Assembly (NCBI RefSeq): GCF_000220525.1
Contig: NZ_AFPK01000068.1
Coordinates: 1 to 64,000 of the forward strand
DNA length: 64,000 nucleotides
DNA from: Ochrovirga pacifica
Lineage (GTDB): Bacteria; Bacteroidota; Bacteroidia; Flavobacteriales; Flavobacteriaceae
Direction: 5' to 3'
Shown here: positions 44,623 through 55,211 of the stretch, piece by piece
Layout: each line of letters starts with the position of its first letter
Numbering within the stretch: the stretch's first letter is position 1
Program-made: the position numbers and the translations under genes
Notes under the pieces: generated by a model
Told to the model about the DNA's origin: nothing
The model's database searches: none
What the model saw: the letters and a program-made list of their open reading frames with translations, nothing else

Positions 44623-47556
44623 ATGAAAATCAATATAAAAAACAATATATTACTGGTATTCTTACTTACAATTTCTTCTGTTTTTGCACAAGAAATAGAA
44701 GTGCAAAATGAGTATTTGGATGCAGGAATGGAAGCAGATAAAAATGGAGAATACAGAAAAGCTGCCGATATCTGTTTAGAAGGACTTAGAAAAACGCCCT
44801 ATGATATTGACTTAAAACAATTGTTAGGGAAGAGTTACATGAATATGAAAATGATGGATAGTGCTCGTTATTTTCTTCAAAAAGTAATTTTACAAGACGA
44901 CAACAATGTAACTTCTAGACATTATTTGGTCAATATAGAGTATCAAACTAAAAGATATTCAAGTGCAATTTGTTATGTAAACGAATTGTTAGAAAAAACA
45001 CCGTATTGGAAAGGGTTGTGGTTAAAGAAAATTGCTATTTACAACGACCTAGAAAACTACGGAGAAGTAAAAAGAGCCGTAACTAGATTACGTCAAATAT
45101 TTCCAAATGACTCTGTTGTAGAAGCCAACTATAGTTATATCATGACTCAAGAAGGACTTAGAAATGCCAAGTCAGGAAATTTAGCACAAGCCAAACAAAC
45201 CTATTTGGATGTACTGAAAGAAAAGCCAGATGACAAAGTAGCTTTCTTAAGATTGATTAACATAGAAAATTCTGCAGGTAGAACAGCAAGTGCATTAGAG
45301 TATGCCGAAAGAGGGCTGGCTTATTATCCTAATGATTTAGAGTTGATTCAGAAAAAAATAGGATGTTTAGAATTGTTAGAACGATATGATGCAGCAATCA
45401 GTTATTTAAAAGCCAAAAGAACAGAAGTTCCTGCACAGTTTTTTAACCAAACACATAGGTATTTAGTACATCAAGCAGCTATCTTCTTCGAAAATACAGA
45501 TCCTTATGTATTGCATTTAAAATCCTATGATTTGGATGGAAATAGAGATTCTTATAATTATTTGCTGGGAAATTCAATCGATAAAGGGCATTATACAGAA
45601 TCTTTGCGATTAATTTCTGAAGGTTTGTTAAGAAATCCATCCGATAAAAAATTGTTGATTCAACAAATGTTGGTATATAAAAAACTGAACGATACTCCTA
45701 GGTATAGAAAAGCTGTTTTTGCTTTGCATGAAAAGTTTCCAGGAGATTACGACATCAACCAAGAATATGCAATGGTTTTGCTAGAAGAAGCCAAAGAATA
45801 TACCTTGCAAAAACAATATCAAGCTGCTTTAGATAACTATTTTATCTTAAAAAAGTTTCCAGATTACAACGCGATTGCAGATAGTAACATATTTGCACTG
45901 TACGCATTACAGAACAATACTTCTGATGCTTTAAGCCAAATTGATGCTATGGTAGAAGCTTCTCCAAACGAAAAAATCAACTTGGTAAAAAAAGCACAAT
46001 TGTTGGCTGATATCAAAAATTTTGAAGCTTCTTTAGAAATTATAGAAGCGTTAATGAATGAGTTTCCAGAAGAAGAACAGTACAAAAAGCAATACGTTTA
46101 TTATTCAGAATTGTATTTAAAAGAACTGTTGTTAGATATGCAATACAAAAAGGCGTTCCCTGTTGCTGATAAAAGTTTAGAAGTAAACAGAAAAACAAAA
46201 CTTTCGTACACTTATGCAATCAACGCAGCAGCTGCACTTAAAGATTATCAAAAAATGTTAATTTATGCAGATAGTGCGGTTTACAACCATCCTGATGAAG
46301 TAGATTTTAAAATCAAAAAAATAGCCGCTTTGTCAGGTATGAAAGAACATGATAAAGCAACAGCTTTGTTAGAAGAGTTGAATGATGCAGATCCCAAAGA
46401 TGTAGTAGTTGCAGGAATTTTGTCAGAAGAACGTTTTAAATTAGCAACCATTGCCGAAGAAGAAGGAGATACACTAAAGGCCAATTTATTGTACAACTCC
46501 GTATTGGTTTTAGATTCTTTAAACATTCCTACATACCAAAGATTGGTGAACTTATCTATCAATCAAAAAGATACGACCAATGCTATGATATACGTAAATC
46601 GTGCCTTAGAAATAGAACCCAATCCCGAAAGTCGTTTTTTTATGTATAAAAAAGGAGTGATTTTTGAAATGATGGACGAGTTTGAGTATGCTTACTACTA
46701 TCAAAAAATGAGTCAAGCTCCCAAAGAGGTAGATCTAACCGATCATTTAGATTATTTAACGTACGATCCTTTAATAAATCATATTGGAGTTAGTTATTTA
46801 AGAGTGTATTCCGGACAAGAAAGTTTTACTTCTGCGGTTGCAAGTATTTATTATCTTAGAAAATTGGAGAAAAATGAGTACGGGCTTGCAATGCATTATG
46901 CCACCAAACCCACTGGGGTAGGTTTACAGTTACAAGGAACCTGGGTACATAAATTCAACAAAAAACTGTATGCTCAAGCTGATGCTTACTACGGTTCTAT
47001 GTTTTTTCCTAGGATAAAATTATCGGTTGCTGCCTACAAAGCTCTTAATGAAGGATGGTCGGTAAATGCTGGCTTAGGATTTACACGTTTACAGAACAGA
47101 AGAAACTTTTTTAACGTACAAGGAGGGGTTACCAAAGAATTAGGTGATTTTATTGTAACCGCTAGGTTGAATATTTTGTACGGAGATGAATTTGAATACG
47201 ATGTAAACGGAGCTATTACGGAAGAAAACAAAAGGCTATACAACAATATTTTTGCACAAGGAACGTATAATATAAACGATAATGGAGATACATTTATGGC
47301 CATGGCATCTGCGGGGAATGCACCTCAGGATGACTTTTCTACCAATTTCCAAATTAATACGTTTACAACCTATACCAATTCTATGGTAGGTGCAGGTTAC
47401 AGGTGGCATAGAAAACACAAGTATACCTATGGAATACAAGGAAATTGGTACAGTTTTCAAGTTATTCAGGATGTAATACAAGACAATCAGTTGTTAAATA
47501 CAATAAGTAGGGTAGATCAGTATCATGTGTTTTTTGTAATTCAAACCAAATTCTAA
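44623..47556 (+). CDS. TPR protein with C-terminal YaiO-like outer membrane barrel
   Basis: About 977 residues from the ATG at 44623. A signal peptide ending SVFAQ is followed by some fifteen TPR-like helical repeats (about 25-690). A beta-rich C-terminal part of about 250 residues then ends in aromatic VIQTKF. This is the PgaA/BcsC layout (periplasmic TPR plus outer membrane porin), here with a YaiO-like barrel. It would carry the polymer of the upstream GT2 across the outer membrane. Confidence 0.85.
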   Translation: MKINIKNNILLVFLLTISSVFAQEIEVQNEYLDAGMEADKNGEYRKAADICLEGLRKTPYDIDLKQLLGKSYMNMKMMDSARYFLQKVILQDDNNVTSRHYLVNIEYQTKRYSSAICYVNELLEKTPYWKGLWLKKIAIYNDLENYGEVKRAVTRLRQIFPNDSVVEANYSYIMTQEGLRNAKSGNLAQAKQTYLDVLKEKPDDKVAFLRLINIENSAGRTASALEYAERGLAYYPNDLELIQKKIGCLELLERYDAAISYLKAKRTEVPAQFFNQTHRYLVHQAAIFFENTDPYVLHLKSYDLDGNRDSYNYLLGNSIDKGHYTESLRLISEGLLRNPSDKKLLIQQMLVYKKLNDTPRYRKAVFALHEKFPGDYDINQEYAMVLLEEAKEYTLQKQYQAALDNYFILKKFPDYNAIADSNIFALYALQNNTSDALSQIDAMVEASPNEKINLVKKAQLLADIKNFEASLEIIEALMNEFPEEEQYKKQYVYYSELYLKELLLDMQYKKAFPVADKSLEVNRKTKLSYTYAINAAAALKDYQKMLIYADSAVYNHPDEVDFKIKKIAALSGMKEHDKATALLEELNDADPKDVVVAGILSEERFKLATIAEEEGDTLKANLLYNSVLVLDSLNIPTYQRLVNLSINQKDTTNAMIYVNRALEIEPNPESRFFMYKKGVIFEMMDEFEYAYYYQKMSQAPKEVDLTDHLDYLTYDPLINHIGVSYLRVYSGQESFTSAVASIYYLRKLEKNEYGLAMHYATKPTGVGLQLQGTWVHKFNKKLYAQADAYYGSMFFPRIKLSVAAYKALNEGWSVNAGLGFTRLQNRRNFFNVQGGVTKELGDFIVTARLNILYGDEFEYDVNGAITEENKRLYNNIFAQGTYNINDNGDTFMAMASAGNAPQDDFSTNFQINTFTTYTNSMVGAGYRWHRKHKYTYGIQGNWYSFQVIQDVIQDNQLLNTISRVDQYHVFFVIQTKF

Positions 47557-47566
47557 TTTTGGCCGT

Positions 47567-49663
47567 ATGAGAAAAATAGGAGTTGCTTTTTTTATGTTGC
47601 TAACAATCTTAGTCCGAGGACAAGGAAAGGATTTGTATGTTTATCAAAAAGGAGTACATACGCCAATAATATATATGCCTAAGTTTAGCAGTATGCTAAC
47701 CAATCCAATCAGTCATTTTCAAAAAGAGATCAAGGAAAAAACGGGCTTACTTATTTCTTTCTCCCCATCAAAAAGAAAAAATGATATCAACTTTCACTTT
47801 AAAATCGTTAAAGTATTAAGCAGCTATAATGTAGTGTTGGATGGAAGTGATTTGGTAATTAGCGCATCGGATGAAAGCGGTTTTATAGAGGCAGTAGATT
47901 ATTTGGTAAACGATTACTTGGTGTTTACCAAAGATCAAGAAATTAAAATACCCACCAAAATACAACCCAAACCAACCCATAATTCGAGGTTAAAATATAG
48001 AGAAGTGTATTTTTCTCAAAATTTTCAGCCACAGACAAGGTCTTTTTATAAGAATCAATACTTAGAAACAGAATGGGGCTTGTGGGGACACAATATTCGT
48101 AAATGGGTAAAAAAAGAACAACCATCGGAGTTGATTTATGCATTGCATAACGGAGAAAGAAATTCAGATCAACTGTGTTTTTCTAGTGTTGAACTAGAGC
48201 AAATTATTGAAAAAAATATAGCATACTTTAAGGAAAATGAGCCGTCGTTAAAAAGATTTATGATTGCACCAGACGACAATTCCATTGTTTGCCAATGCAA
48301 TTTGTGCAAGGCTAAAGGAAATACCAAAAAAAATGCAAGTCCTGCGGTCTACAGCTTACTGGCTCAATTAGCAAAAAGGCATACAGACCTAAGTTTTTGG
48401 TCTTTGGGTTATGTAACAACCAAAACACCACCAACATTTCAATTACCTAAAAATGTAGGGGTGTTGTTAAGTACCATTGATTGTCAAGAGGCCTTGCCCT
48501 TAAAGGAAACCCCTAAAGGGAAAACATTTCTTAACCATATAGCAACTTGGAATTCGAAAATTCAGAATATTTTTATATGGGATTATGTTGTTAATTTTGA
48601 TAATTACATGGATTTTTATCCCATTTACAAATCCACACAAAAAAACTTAAAATCGTACATAGAACATGGAGTTACTGGTGTTTTTTTGCATGGTAGTGGT
48701 TACGAATATTCAGTAGCCGAAGAAGTAAAATACCATGTGCTTTCTCGTTTAATGCTAGATCCTAATGCAGACGTAAATCAACTAATAAAAGAGGGGGTTG
48801 TTAAGTATTATCCAGAACTTTCGGCTATCTTAACCCCTTACCTTATCAACATAGAAAACAAAGCGGTTAATTCTCAAAAAAAACAACACATTTATAGCGG
48901 AATTAAATTAGCTAATAAACGTTATTTGGCATTGGAGGAATTGGAAAGTTTGTTAAAGGAATTAAAGTCTTTTAATTCAGAAAAAACAAGTAAATTAAAA
49001 TTAGCTTTGTTGTATTTGCAGTTAGAACTGATGCATGTAAACGGACTTAAGAATGAAGGAATGGGAACGCTGAATGATAATAATATTCAGCTAACAAGAG
49101 ATGTATCTGGAAAACTGTCTGAGTTAGAGAGATTGATGCAAAGTACTGGGTTGAATCAAATTAACGAAAAAAAAGATACCTTTTCTAATTATGTTCATCA
49201 GTGGAAAGAATTTTTAAAACGAATTAAAAACAATCCTTCCTTTTTCAACACAAGCATTAGAACTTTTTCTACTTTAGATGAAGATTACAATCAGATAAAA
49301 GTGTTGAATGACGGAGCTTTTGGATTTAATAATTATAATGACAACTGGTTGATTTTTAGCGGAAAGGAATTGTTAATTAACGTTAACAATGCTAAGTTTG
49401 TAGATAAAAAAGTAACCAAACTAGAAATAGGTTTTCTGTCAGATGTAAAACACAAAATATATTTGCCAAGTTTGATACAGGTTTATGATAAATCGAATAA
49501 TCTAGTGAAAGAAATTCCTATGTTTACAAAAAAAATAAATGGTTCTCATGTAGAAATTCTAGAGATTTTGTTACCTTATACAGAAGGAAATTTTTCTTAC
49601 AACTTGCGATTTGTTAATGATCACAAATCTATAGCAATTGATGAAATAAGATTTTTAAGATGA
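47567..49663 (+). CDS. DUF4838-like secreted protein
   Basis: The 698-residue protein has a signal peptide (MRKIGVAFFMLLTILVRGQG). The central part has APDDNSIVCQCNLCKAKG, the Asp plus CxCxxC pattern of DUF4838, followed by ATWNSKIQNIFIWDYVVNF. DUF4838 proteins have a TIM-barrel like glycoside hydrolases. In this operon the protein could trim or modify the exported glycan, a place that PgaB takes in PNAG systems. Four bases overlap with the next gene. Confidence 0.75.
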   Translation: MRKIGVAFFMLLTILVRGQGKDLYVYQKGVHTPIIYMPKFSSMLTNPISHFQKEIKEKTGLLISFSPSKRKNDINFHFKIVKVLSSYNVVLDGSDLVISASDESGFIEAVDYLVNDYLVFTKDQEIKIPTKIQPKPTHNSRLKYREVYFSQNFQPQTRSFYKNQYLETEWGLWGHNIRKWVKKEQPSELIYALHNGERNSDQLCFSSVELEQIIEKNIAYFKENEPSLKRFMIAPDDNSIVCQCNLCKAKGNTKKNASPAVYSLLAQLAKRHTDLSFWSLGYVTTKTPPTFQLPKNVGVLLSTIDCQEALPLKETPKGKTFLNHIATWNSKIQNIFIWDYVVNFDNYMDFYPIYKSTQKNLKSYIEHGVTGVFLHGSGYEYSVAEEVKYHVLSRLMLDPNADVNQLIKEGVVKYYPELSAILTPYLINIENKAVNSQKKQHIYSGIKLANKRYLALEELESLLKELKSFNSEKTSKLKLALLYLQLELMHVNGLKNEGMGTLNDNNIQLTRDVSGKLSELERLMQSTGLNQINEKKDTFSNYVHQWKEFLKRIKNNPSFFNTSIRTFSTLDEDYNQIKVLNDGAFGFNNYNDNWLIFSGKELLINVNNAKFVDKKVTKLEIGFLSDVKHKIYLPSLIQVYDKSNNLVKEIPMFTKKINGSHVEILEILLPYTEGNFSYNLRFVNDHKSIAIDEIRFLR

Positions 49664-50205
49664 TAAAAAATATACTCATTACGTTACTAAGCTTTTTGGC
49701 TCTTTCTTGTGGACAATACGCAAGAGAGCAAGCCTTAAACTCCCTTGAAAAAACGTCGATGGTTGTAGAAGATACCTTAAGACATTACTACCCTATAGTA
49801 AGGGGGAGCGTACTAAATACTTCATTTAAATTTACTAATACAGGAGAAAAGCCTTTGGTGATTAAAGATGTTATTCCTTCTTGTGGATGCATTGTTGTAG
49901 ATTATCCAGAATCTGTTATACTTCCTGATGGTATAGGTTTTATCAATGTAGCATATAACAGTAGAAAAAACATTGGTTTTGTAGAAGCTTATATTGATAT
50001 ATATGCCAATCTAGATTCTGTAATGAAACAAACGGTGGTTTTTGATGTAAATGTTGTTACCCACGCAGACTATACTAGGGATTATGAGGAAATGTACAAC
50101 AAGTACTTAGAAGAAGAAAAATCCAATGCTTTAGAAAAAGGAGTAGAGGGAGACCCTACTCAACAAGGATATTTTGTAGAGCTTGGAGGGGAAATGAAAT
50201 TCTAA
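49660..50205 (+). CDS. DUF1573 lipoprotein
   Basis: The 181-residue protein has a lipoprotein signal with LALSCG lipobox (Cys17). One immunoglobulin-like DUF1573 domain follows: FKFTNTGEKPLVIKDVIPSCGC (about 54-75) with VDYPE and VAYNSR. These small envelope lipoproteins are common in Bacteroidota and their function is unknown. It is the last gene of the glycan operon. Confidence 0.85.
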   Translation: MIKNILITLLSFLALSCGQYAREQALNSLEKTSMVVEDTLRHYYPIVRGSVLNTSFKFTNTGEKPLVIKDVIPSCGCIVVDYPESVILPDGIGFINVAYNSRKNIGFVEAYIDIYANLDSVMKQTVVFDVNVVTHADYTRDYEEMYNKYLEEEKSNALEKGVEGDPTQQGYFVELGGEMKF

Positions 50206-50227
50206 AATTACCTTTTTTAATAAACAT

Positions 50228-50265
50228 AAAAAAAGCTTCTGTATAATTGTACTGAAGCTTTTTTT
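50228..50265. terminator. Bidirectional terminator, 12-bp stem
   Basis: AAAAAAAGCTTC (50228-50239) pairs with GAAGCTTTTTTT (50254-50265). It lies between the convergent DUF1573 and thrC genes. Confidence 0.8.
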
Positions 50266-50281
50266 CTAAGAAAAGTTTTAT

Positions 50282-51580
50282 CTAAGACTTTAAGAAATCT
50301 GTTAGCCCTTTGTAATCAGAAATTTTAATAGCTGTTTTAGGTTGATCTATAACTGCTTTTATTTGTTTTGGTAATTCAATTGTTTCTGCTACACCAGGAT
50401 ACAATACATCTAAAAACTTTACAGGATGTGCTGTTTCTAAGAAGATACCTTGCGTGTTTTCTGCTGTTTTTAAGTAATTTTTTAAGGCCAAATAGCCAAT
50501 AGCTCCATGAGGTTCAGCTACATACTGGTGTTTTTTATGCAAATGTCCCATAGCTGCGGTAGCTTCTTCATCAGTATAAGAAAATCCTTTTAGGTTGCTA
50601 CGTAACTTTTCGATATCAAAGTCGTGTAATTTCTCTATTCTAATAAAGTTGCTCGGAGCTCCAACGTCCATAGCGTTAGAAATAGTAGCTATGGTCGGCT
50701 TAGGTTCGTATATTCCAGATTCTAAGTAAGCAGGAACCACTCTATTTACATTGGTACCTGTAACAAACTCTTTGATGGGTAAGCCTAATTTTTGTGCAAT
50801 CATTCCTGCACAAATATTACCAAAATTACCACTAGGTACAGAAAAAACGAGCTCTTTAGAGGTGTCTTTTAGTTGTTTATAAGCAAAGAAAAAGTAAAAT
50901 GCCTGTGGTAACCAACGAGCTATATTGATAGAGTTGGCAGATGTTAAGGTTCTGTATTCTTTTAGAGATGGGTCTAAGAAAGCTGTTTTTACCATGTCTT
51001 GACAATCGTCAAAAGCACCGTCAACCTCCAAAGCCGTTATGTTTTGTCCTAAGGTGGTCAGTTGCTTTTCTTGTACTTCAGACACCTTTCCACTAGGATA
51101 TAAAATTACTACATTTACCCCGTCAACTCCTAAAAAACCACTGGCTACTGCACCTCCAGTATCTCCAGATGTTGCAACCAATACGGTAACGTCTTTGTCG
51201 TTTTTTTCTTGTTGGTTAAAATATCCCAAACAACGAGCCATAAAACGGGCTCCTACATCTTTAAAAGCCATTGTAGGACCATGAAACAATTCCAAAGAAC
51301 CAATGTTTTCTTCAATAGGCACGACAGGGAAATCAAAACACAATACGTCTTTTACAATGGTTCTAAGTTCTTGTTCAGGAATTTCATCACCTACGAATTG
51401 TTGTATAATTTCGTAAGCAATTTCATCATTGCTGTATTTGTCTAAGTTGTTGATGAAATCTTGAGATAAAGGAGTAATGCTTTCTGGAAAATACAAGCCT
51501 CTATCGGGTGCAATTCCGTTGACTACTGCATCTCTAAAAGATACATCAGGAGCTTTTTCGTTTAAACTAAAATATTTCAT
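50282..51580 (-). CDS. thrC: Threonine synthase
   Basis: The 432-residue PLP enzyme converts O-phosphohomoserine to threonine. The PLP lysine is in HGPTMAFKDVGARF (about 95-108), the phosphate-binding motif in ATSGDTGGAVASG (about 136) and the C-terminal domain has EPHGAIGYLAL. It is the last gene of thrA-thrB-thrC. The operon is controlled by a leader attenuator upstream of thrA. Confidence 0.96.
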   Translation of the reverse strand: MKYFSLNEKAPDVSFRDAVVNGIAPDRGLYFPESITPLSQDFINNLDKYSNDEIAYEIIQQFVGDEIPEQELRTIVKDVLCFDFPVVPIEENIGSLELFHGPTMAFKDVGARFMARCLGYFNQQEKNDKDVTVLVATSGDTGGAVASGFLGVDGVNVVILYPSGKVSEVQEKQLTTLGQNITALEVDGAFDDCQDMVKTAFLDPSLKEYRTLTSANSINIARWLPQAFYFFFAYKQLKDTSKELVFSVPSGNFGNICAGMIAQKLGLPIKEFVTGTNVNRVVPAYLESGIYEPKPTIATISNAMDVGAPSNFIRIEKLHDFDIEKLRSNLKGFSYTDEEATAAMGHLHKKHQYVAEPHGAIGYLALKNYLKTAENTQGIFLETAHPVKFLDVLYPGVAETIELPKQIKAVIDQPKTAIKISDYKGLTDFLKS

Positions 51581-51668
51581 TGTTCGTAGCTTTAAGCTGT
51601 TTTTTTGTGTTTATATGTGGGATTGATGCTATGCTTTTGTTTAGCAAATTACTTAAATGAATGGTGTG

Positions 51669-52592
51669 CTATAGAATCTTAATCCCTTGATCGTTTACTT
51701 TAGAAATGTGAATATCGTATTGTACCCCTACTTTATTGTATACAGCTTTCATGGCTTCTGCAACTTTTTGGGCTGTTTGTTCGCCTTTACTTAAAGCAAA
51801 AATAGAAGGTCCAGATCCTGAAATTCCAGAACCCAAAGCTCCTGCTTCTTTACAAGCTTCTTTTACAAGGTCAAAAGCGGGAATTAAAATAGAACGGATA
51901 GGTTCTACAATCTCATCATGTAGTGAACGAGAAAGCAAATCGTAATCTTCCGTGTACAAAGCACTCACCAAAGCTCCAATATTTCCCCATTGGGTAATGG
52001 CTGTTTTTAAACGTAGTTTGCTTTTTAGAATTTCTCTTGCATCGGCAGTTTTTACCTCTATTTGTGGGTGTATTACTGTAGCGTACAGTTCCGAAGGTGT
52101 GTGTAGTTTAATAACATCCAAAGGTTGGGTAGCTCTTACCAAGGTAAAACCCCCTAGCAAGGCCGGAGCAACATTGTCTGCATGTGGAACTCCGCTAGCT
52201 AGTTCCTCACCTTTCATAGCAAAAGCAATAAGCTCGTGCTGACTAAAAGGTTGTCCAAGTAATTGATTTACTCCGTAGACAGCCCCTGTGCTACTAGCAG
52301 CAGAACTACCAATTCCACTACCAGGTTTTATGTTTTTATAGATTTCTATTTCAAAACCATCTGTGGTATTGTTCAATTTCTTTAGCATGGCCAATACAGC
52401 AACTCCTGCTACATTTTTTTCAGCTTCTAAAGGCAGATCCTGACCTATTATTTTAGTGATTTTAACACCTGGTTCTTCGACTTTACGAATCACCATTTGA
52501 TCACCTGTGGTATCTAAACAAAGTCCTAATACATCAAAACCACAGGAAACGTTGGCGATAGTAGCTGGACAAAATATTTTTATTTCTTTCAT
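51669..52592 (-). CDS. thrB: Homoserine kinase
   Basis: The 307-residue GHMP-family kinase has the ATP loop PGSGIGSSAASS (about 87-98), the N-terminal CPATIANVSCGFD and the C-terminal GSGISGSGPSIFAL. The start is ATG 52592, since the 25 residues upstream are not family-like and include a lysine-rich tract. It phosphorylates homoserine for ThrC. Confidence 0.96.
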   Translation of the reverse strand: MKEIKIFCPATIANVSCGFDVLGLCLDTTGDQMVIRKVEEPGVKITKIIGQDLPLEAEKNVAGVAVLAMLKKLNNTTDGFEIEIYKNIKPGSGIGSSAASSTGAVYGVNQLLGQPFSQHELIAFAMKGEELASGVPHADNVAPALLGGFTLVRATQPLDVIKLHTPSELYATVIHPQIEVKTADAREILKSKLRLKTAITQWGNIGALVSALYTEDYDLLSRSLHDEIVEPIRSILIPAFDLVKEACKEAGALGSGISGSGPSIFALSKGEQTAQKVAEAMKAVYNKVGVQYDIHISKVNDQGIKIL

Positions 52593-52680
52593 TTTTTTCT
52601 TTTTAGTATTAAGTAATAAGTACAAAGCAATAAGTTTTTTACAATACTTTTTTTTGCTTTGTACCATATACTAATTACTA

Positions 52681-55128
52681 CTAACCACGTCCTATTCTAA
52701 TAATATCAGCAAAAATTCCTGAAGCTGTAACATCAGCACCAGCACCAGCACCTTTTACTATTAAAGGGAACTCTGGGTATCTTTCGGTAAAAAACAGGAC
52801 AATATTATCACTTCCTTGTAGGTTGTAAAATGGATGTTGTGCATCTACCTCTTGCAAAGATACATTAGCTTTTCCTTCTTTGTATTCTGCTACGTATTTT
52901 AACTGCGTGTTGTTGGCAGCAGCTGTATCTTTTATTTTATTAAAATGAGCTTCCTCTGCAATTAATGTCTTTTTAAAGTCTTCTACACTAGCAGCTTCTA
53001 AACTAGATGTTGGCAAAAAAGAAATATTCTCAATATCTTCTAAATTCATTTTTGCACCGCTTTCACGTGCTAGAATTAATATTTTTCTGGCAACATCAAC
53101 ACCGCTTAAATCAATTCTAGGATCTGGTTCTGTGTATCCTAATGCTCCTGCTTGATCCACGATTTCAGCAAAATTAGCATCTCCTACAAAAGAGTTAAAA
53201 ATAAAGTTTAGAGAACCAGATGCTACTGCTTGAATTTTTTTGATTCGGTCTCCTGATTGCACCAAATTATTTAAAGTGTTGATAATTGGAAGTCCCGCAC
53301 CCACGTTGGTTTCAAACAAGTAGGGAGCATTGTATTCTTGAGATATTTTTTTTAACCTTGCATAAATACTGTATTCCGAAGATGCTGCAATTTTGTTACA
53401 CGTAACTACAGCAATACTTTCTTTTAAATAATCAGCATACAAACCAGCAATAGTAGCATTGGCAGTATTGTCTACAAATACGCTGTTGATGAGGTTCATT
53501 TCTTTTACATGCTCCAAGAACAAATCAAGGTTTAGCTCTTCTCCACAATCGATTAGATGTTGTTTCCAGTCAGAAGTTAAATCCAAACCTTCGGCATCAA
53601 AAATCATTTTTTTAGAGTTGGCCATACCAACTACCTGTATGTTTAGCTGTAGCGTGTCTAGTAAATAATCTTTTTGTTGTTCTATTTGCTCAATCAATTT
53701 ACCTCCTACATTTCCTACACCTACTATAAATAGATTTAGTTTGGTAATGTGTTCTTCAAAAAACTCTTCATGTAGGCTATTTAATGCTTTGGTTACGTTT
53801 TTACTATCAATAACTGTAGAAATGTTTCTTTCTGAAGCTCCCTGTGCAATTGCGTGTATGTTTACGTTGTCTTTTCCTAAGGCACTAAACATTTTACCAC
53901 TAATCCCTTGATGACTTTTCATTTCTTCACCTACAATAGCTACAATGGCCATTTTGGTTTCTATGTGCAAAGGATCAATTTTTCCTAGACTTAATTCGTA
54001 TGCAAACTCATCCTGAATAGCCAATTCTGCTTTTTCAACATCGTCCATATCAATTGCAATACAAATAGAATGTTCAGATGAAGCTTGGGTAATTAAAATA
54101 ACATTGACTTCTTTTTCAGACAAGGCACTAAACAATCGTTTAGAAACTCCAGGGATTCCAATCAAACCATTTCCTTCGACAGTAGCAAGAGCAATGTTGT
54201 CTATATGGCTAATTCCTTTTACAAGAGCATCACCTTGTGTATTTTGATCATTTATAAAAGACCCCGGATCTTCTGGAGAAAAGGTGTTTTTTATATACAA
54301 TGGTATGTTTTTGTGCATTACAGGTTGTACCGTTGGAGGATACAATACTGAAGCTCCAAAGTGAGATAGTTCCATCGCTTCGCTGTACGATAATTTTTCT
54401 ATCGGTTTTGCCTGTTTTACCAATTTGGGATTTGCAGTATACATACCGCTAACATCGGTCCATATTTCTAATTGCTCTACTTCTAAAGCGGCAGCAATAA
54501 TTGCAGCAGTATAGTCAGAACCACCACGTCCTAGTGTAGTTTTTTCACCCGCAGGGTTGCAAGCAATAAATCCTGGCAATACAGTAATGTTATGCGAGTT
54601 GTTTGAAAAGTATTCTTTAATATTATTTTCAGTAAGATCCTGAATCACACTAGCGTTTCCAAAATTACTGTTCGATATAATCAATTCGCCAGAATTTTTG
54701 TAAATAGCATCCAACTCTCTACATTGTAGTGCTTTGGTAATGATAAATGTAGATAAAAACTCTCCGTAACTAACAATGGTATCTTTTGTTTTGGCAGAAA
54801 GTTCTTGAAGCAAAGAAACCCCTTCTAAAATGTTCTCTAGTTCGTTGATTCGTTTTTTAACACCGCTTAAAACACTTCCTTGACTGTTTACTGGAATTAA
54901 TTCTCGTACAATATCAAAATGATTTTGTTCTAGCATAGCCAAATCTTGGGTATACGTATCGTCTTGTTGTTGTGCTTTATTTGCCATTGCAATCAGTGCG
55001 TCTGTAGTTTTGTTGATGGCAGAAAACACTACAGCAATTTGCTGAGAATTGTTTTTAAGGATATCAATTACGCGTTCAATATTCTGAGCTGAGGCAATAG
55101 AAGTACCTCCAAATTTTAATATTTTCAT
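52681..55128 (-). CDS. thrA: Bifunctional aspartokinase/homoserine dehydrogenase
   Basis: The protein has 815 residues. The aspartokinase domain (about 1-285) starts KILKFGGTSIASAQNI and has TLGRGGSDYTA. Two ACT domains follow (about 300-450) and sense threonine. The homoserine dehydrogenase domain (about 460-815) has the Rossmann motif FIVGVGNVGG and VASGSLNFIFN. It commits aspartate to homoserine in two separate steps. A threonine-rich leader peptide and hairpin precede it. Confidence 0.97.
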   Translation of the reverse strand: MKILKFGGTSIASAQNIERVIDILKNNSQQIAVVFSAINKTTDALIAMANKAQQQDDTYTQDLAMLEQNHFDIVRELIPVNSQGSVLSGVKKRINELENILEGVSLLQELSAKTKDTIVSYGEFLSTFIITKALQCRELDAIYKNSGELIISNSNFGNASVIQDLTENNIKEYFSNNSHNITVLPGFIACNPAGEKTTLGRGGSDYTAAIIAAALEVEQLEIWTDVSGMYTANPKLVKQAKPIEKLSYSEAMELSHFGASVLYPPTVQPVMHKNIPLYIKNTFSPEDPGSFINDQNTQGDALVKGISHIDNIALATVEGNGLIGIPGVSKRLFSALSEKEVNVILITQASSEHSICIAIDMDDVEKAELAIQDEFAYELSLGKIDPLHIETKMAIVAIVGEEMKSHQGISGKMFSALGKDNVNIHAIAQGASERNISTVIDSKNVTKALNSLHEEFFEEHITKLNLFIVGVGNVGGKLIEQIEQQKDYLLDTLQLNIQVVGMANSKKMIFDAEGLDLTSDWKQHLIDCGEELNLDLFLEHVKEMNLINSVFVDNTANATIAGLYADYLKESIAVVTCNKIAASSEYSIYARLKKISQEYNAPYLFETNVGAGLPIINTLNNLVQSGDRIKKIQAVASGSLNFIFNSFVGDANFAEIVDQAGALGYTEPDPRIDLSGVDVARKILILARESGAKMNLEDIENISFLPTSSLEAASVEDFKKTLIAEEAHFNKIKDTAAANNTQLKYVAEYKEGKANVSLQEVDAQHPFYNLQGSDNIVLFFTERYPEFPLIVKGAGAGADVTASGIFADIIRIGRG

Positions 55129-55149
55129 AGATGTAGAAAAAGGATTGAG

Positions 55150-55201
55150 AAAAAAAATAGTACTTGATTTTTAATGGATAACATGTCAATTAAATTTCAA
55201 G
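55150..55201 (-). terminator. Attenuator terminator upstream of thrA
   Basis: On the minus strand CTTGAAATTTAAT (55189-55201) pairs with ATTAAAAATCAAG (55163-55175), 11 of 13 bases. After five bases comes a run of T8 (55150-55157). It starts 11 bases after the leader peptide stop and ends about 22 bases before the thrA ATG, as in classic amino-acid attenuators. Confidence 0.7.
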
Positions 55202-55211
55202 ATTTTGCGGT

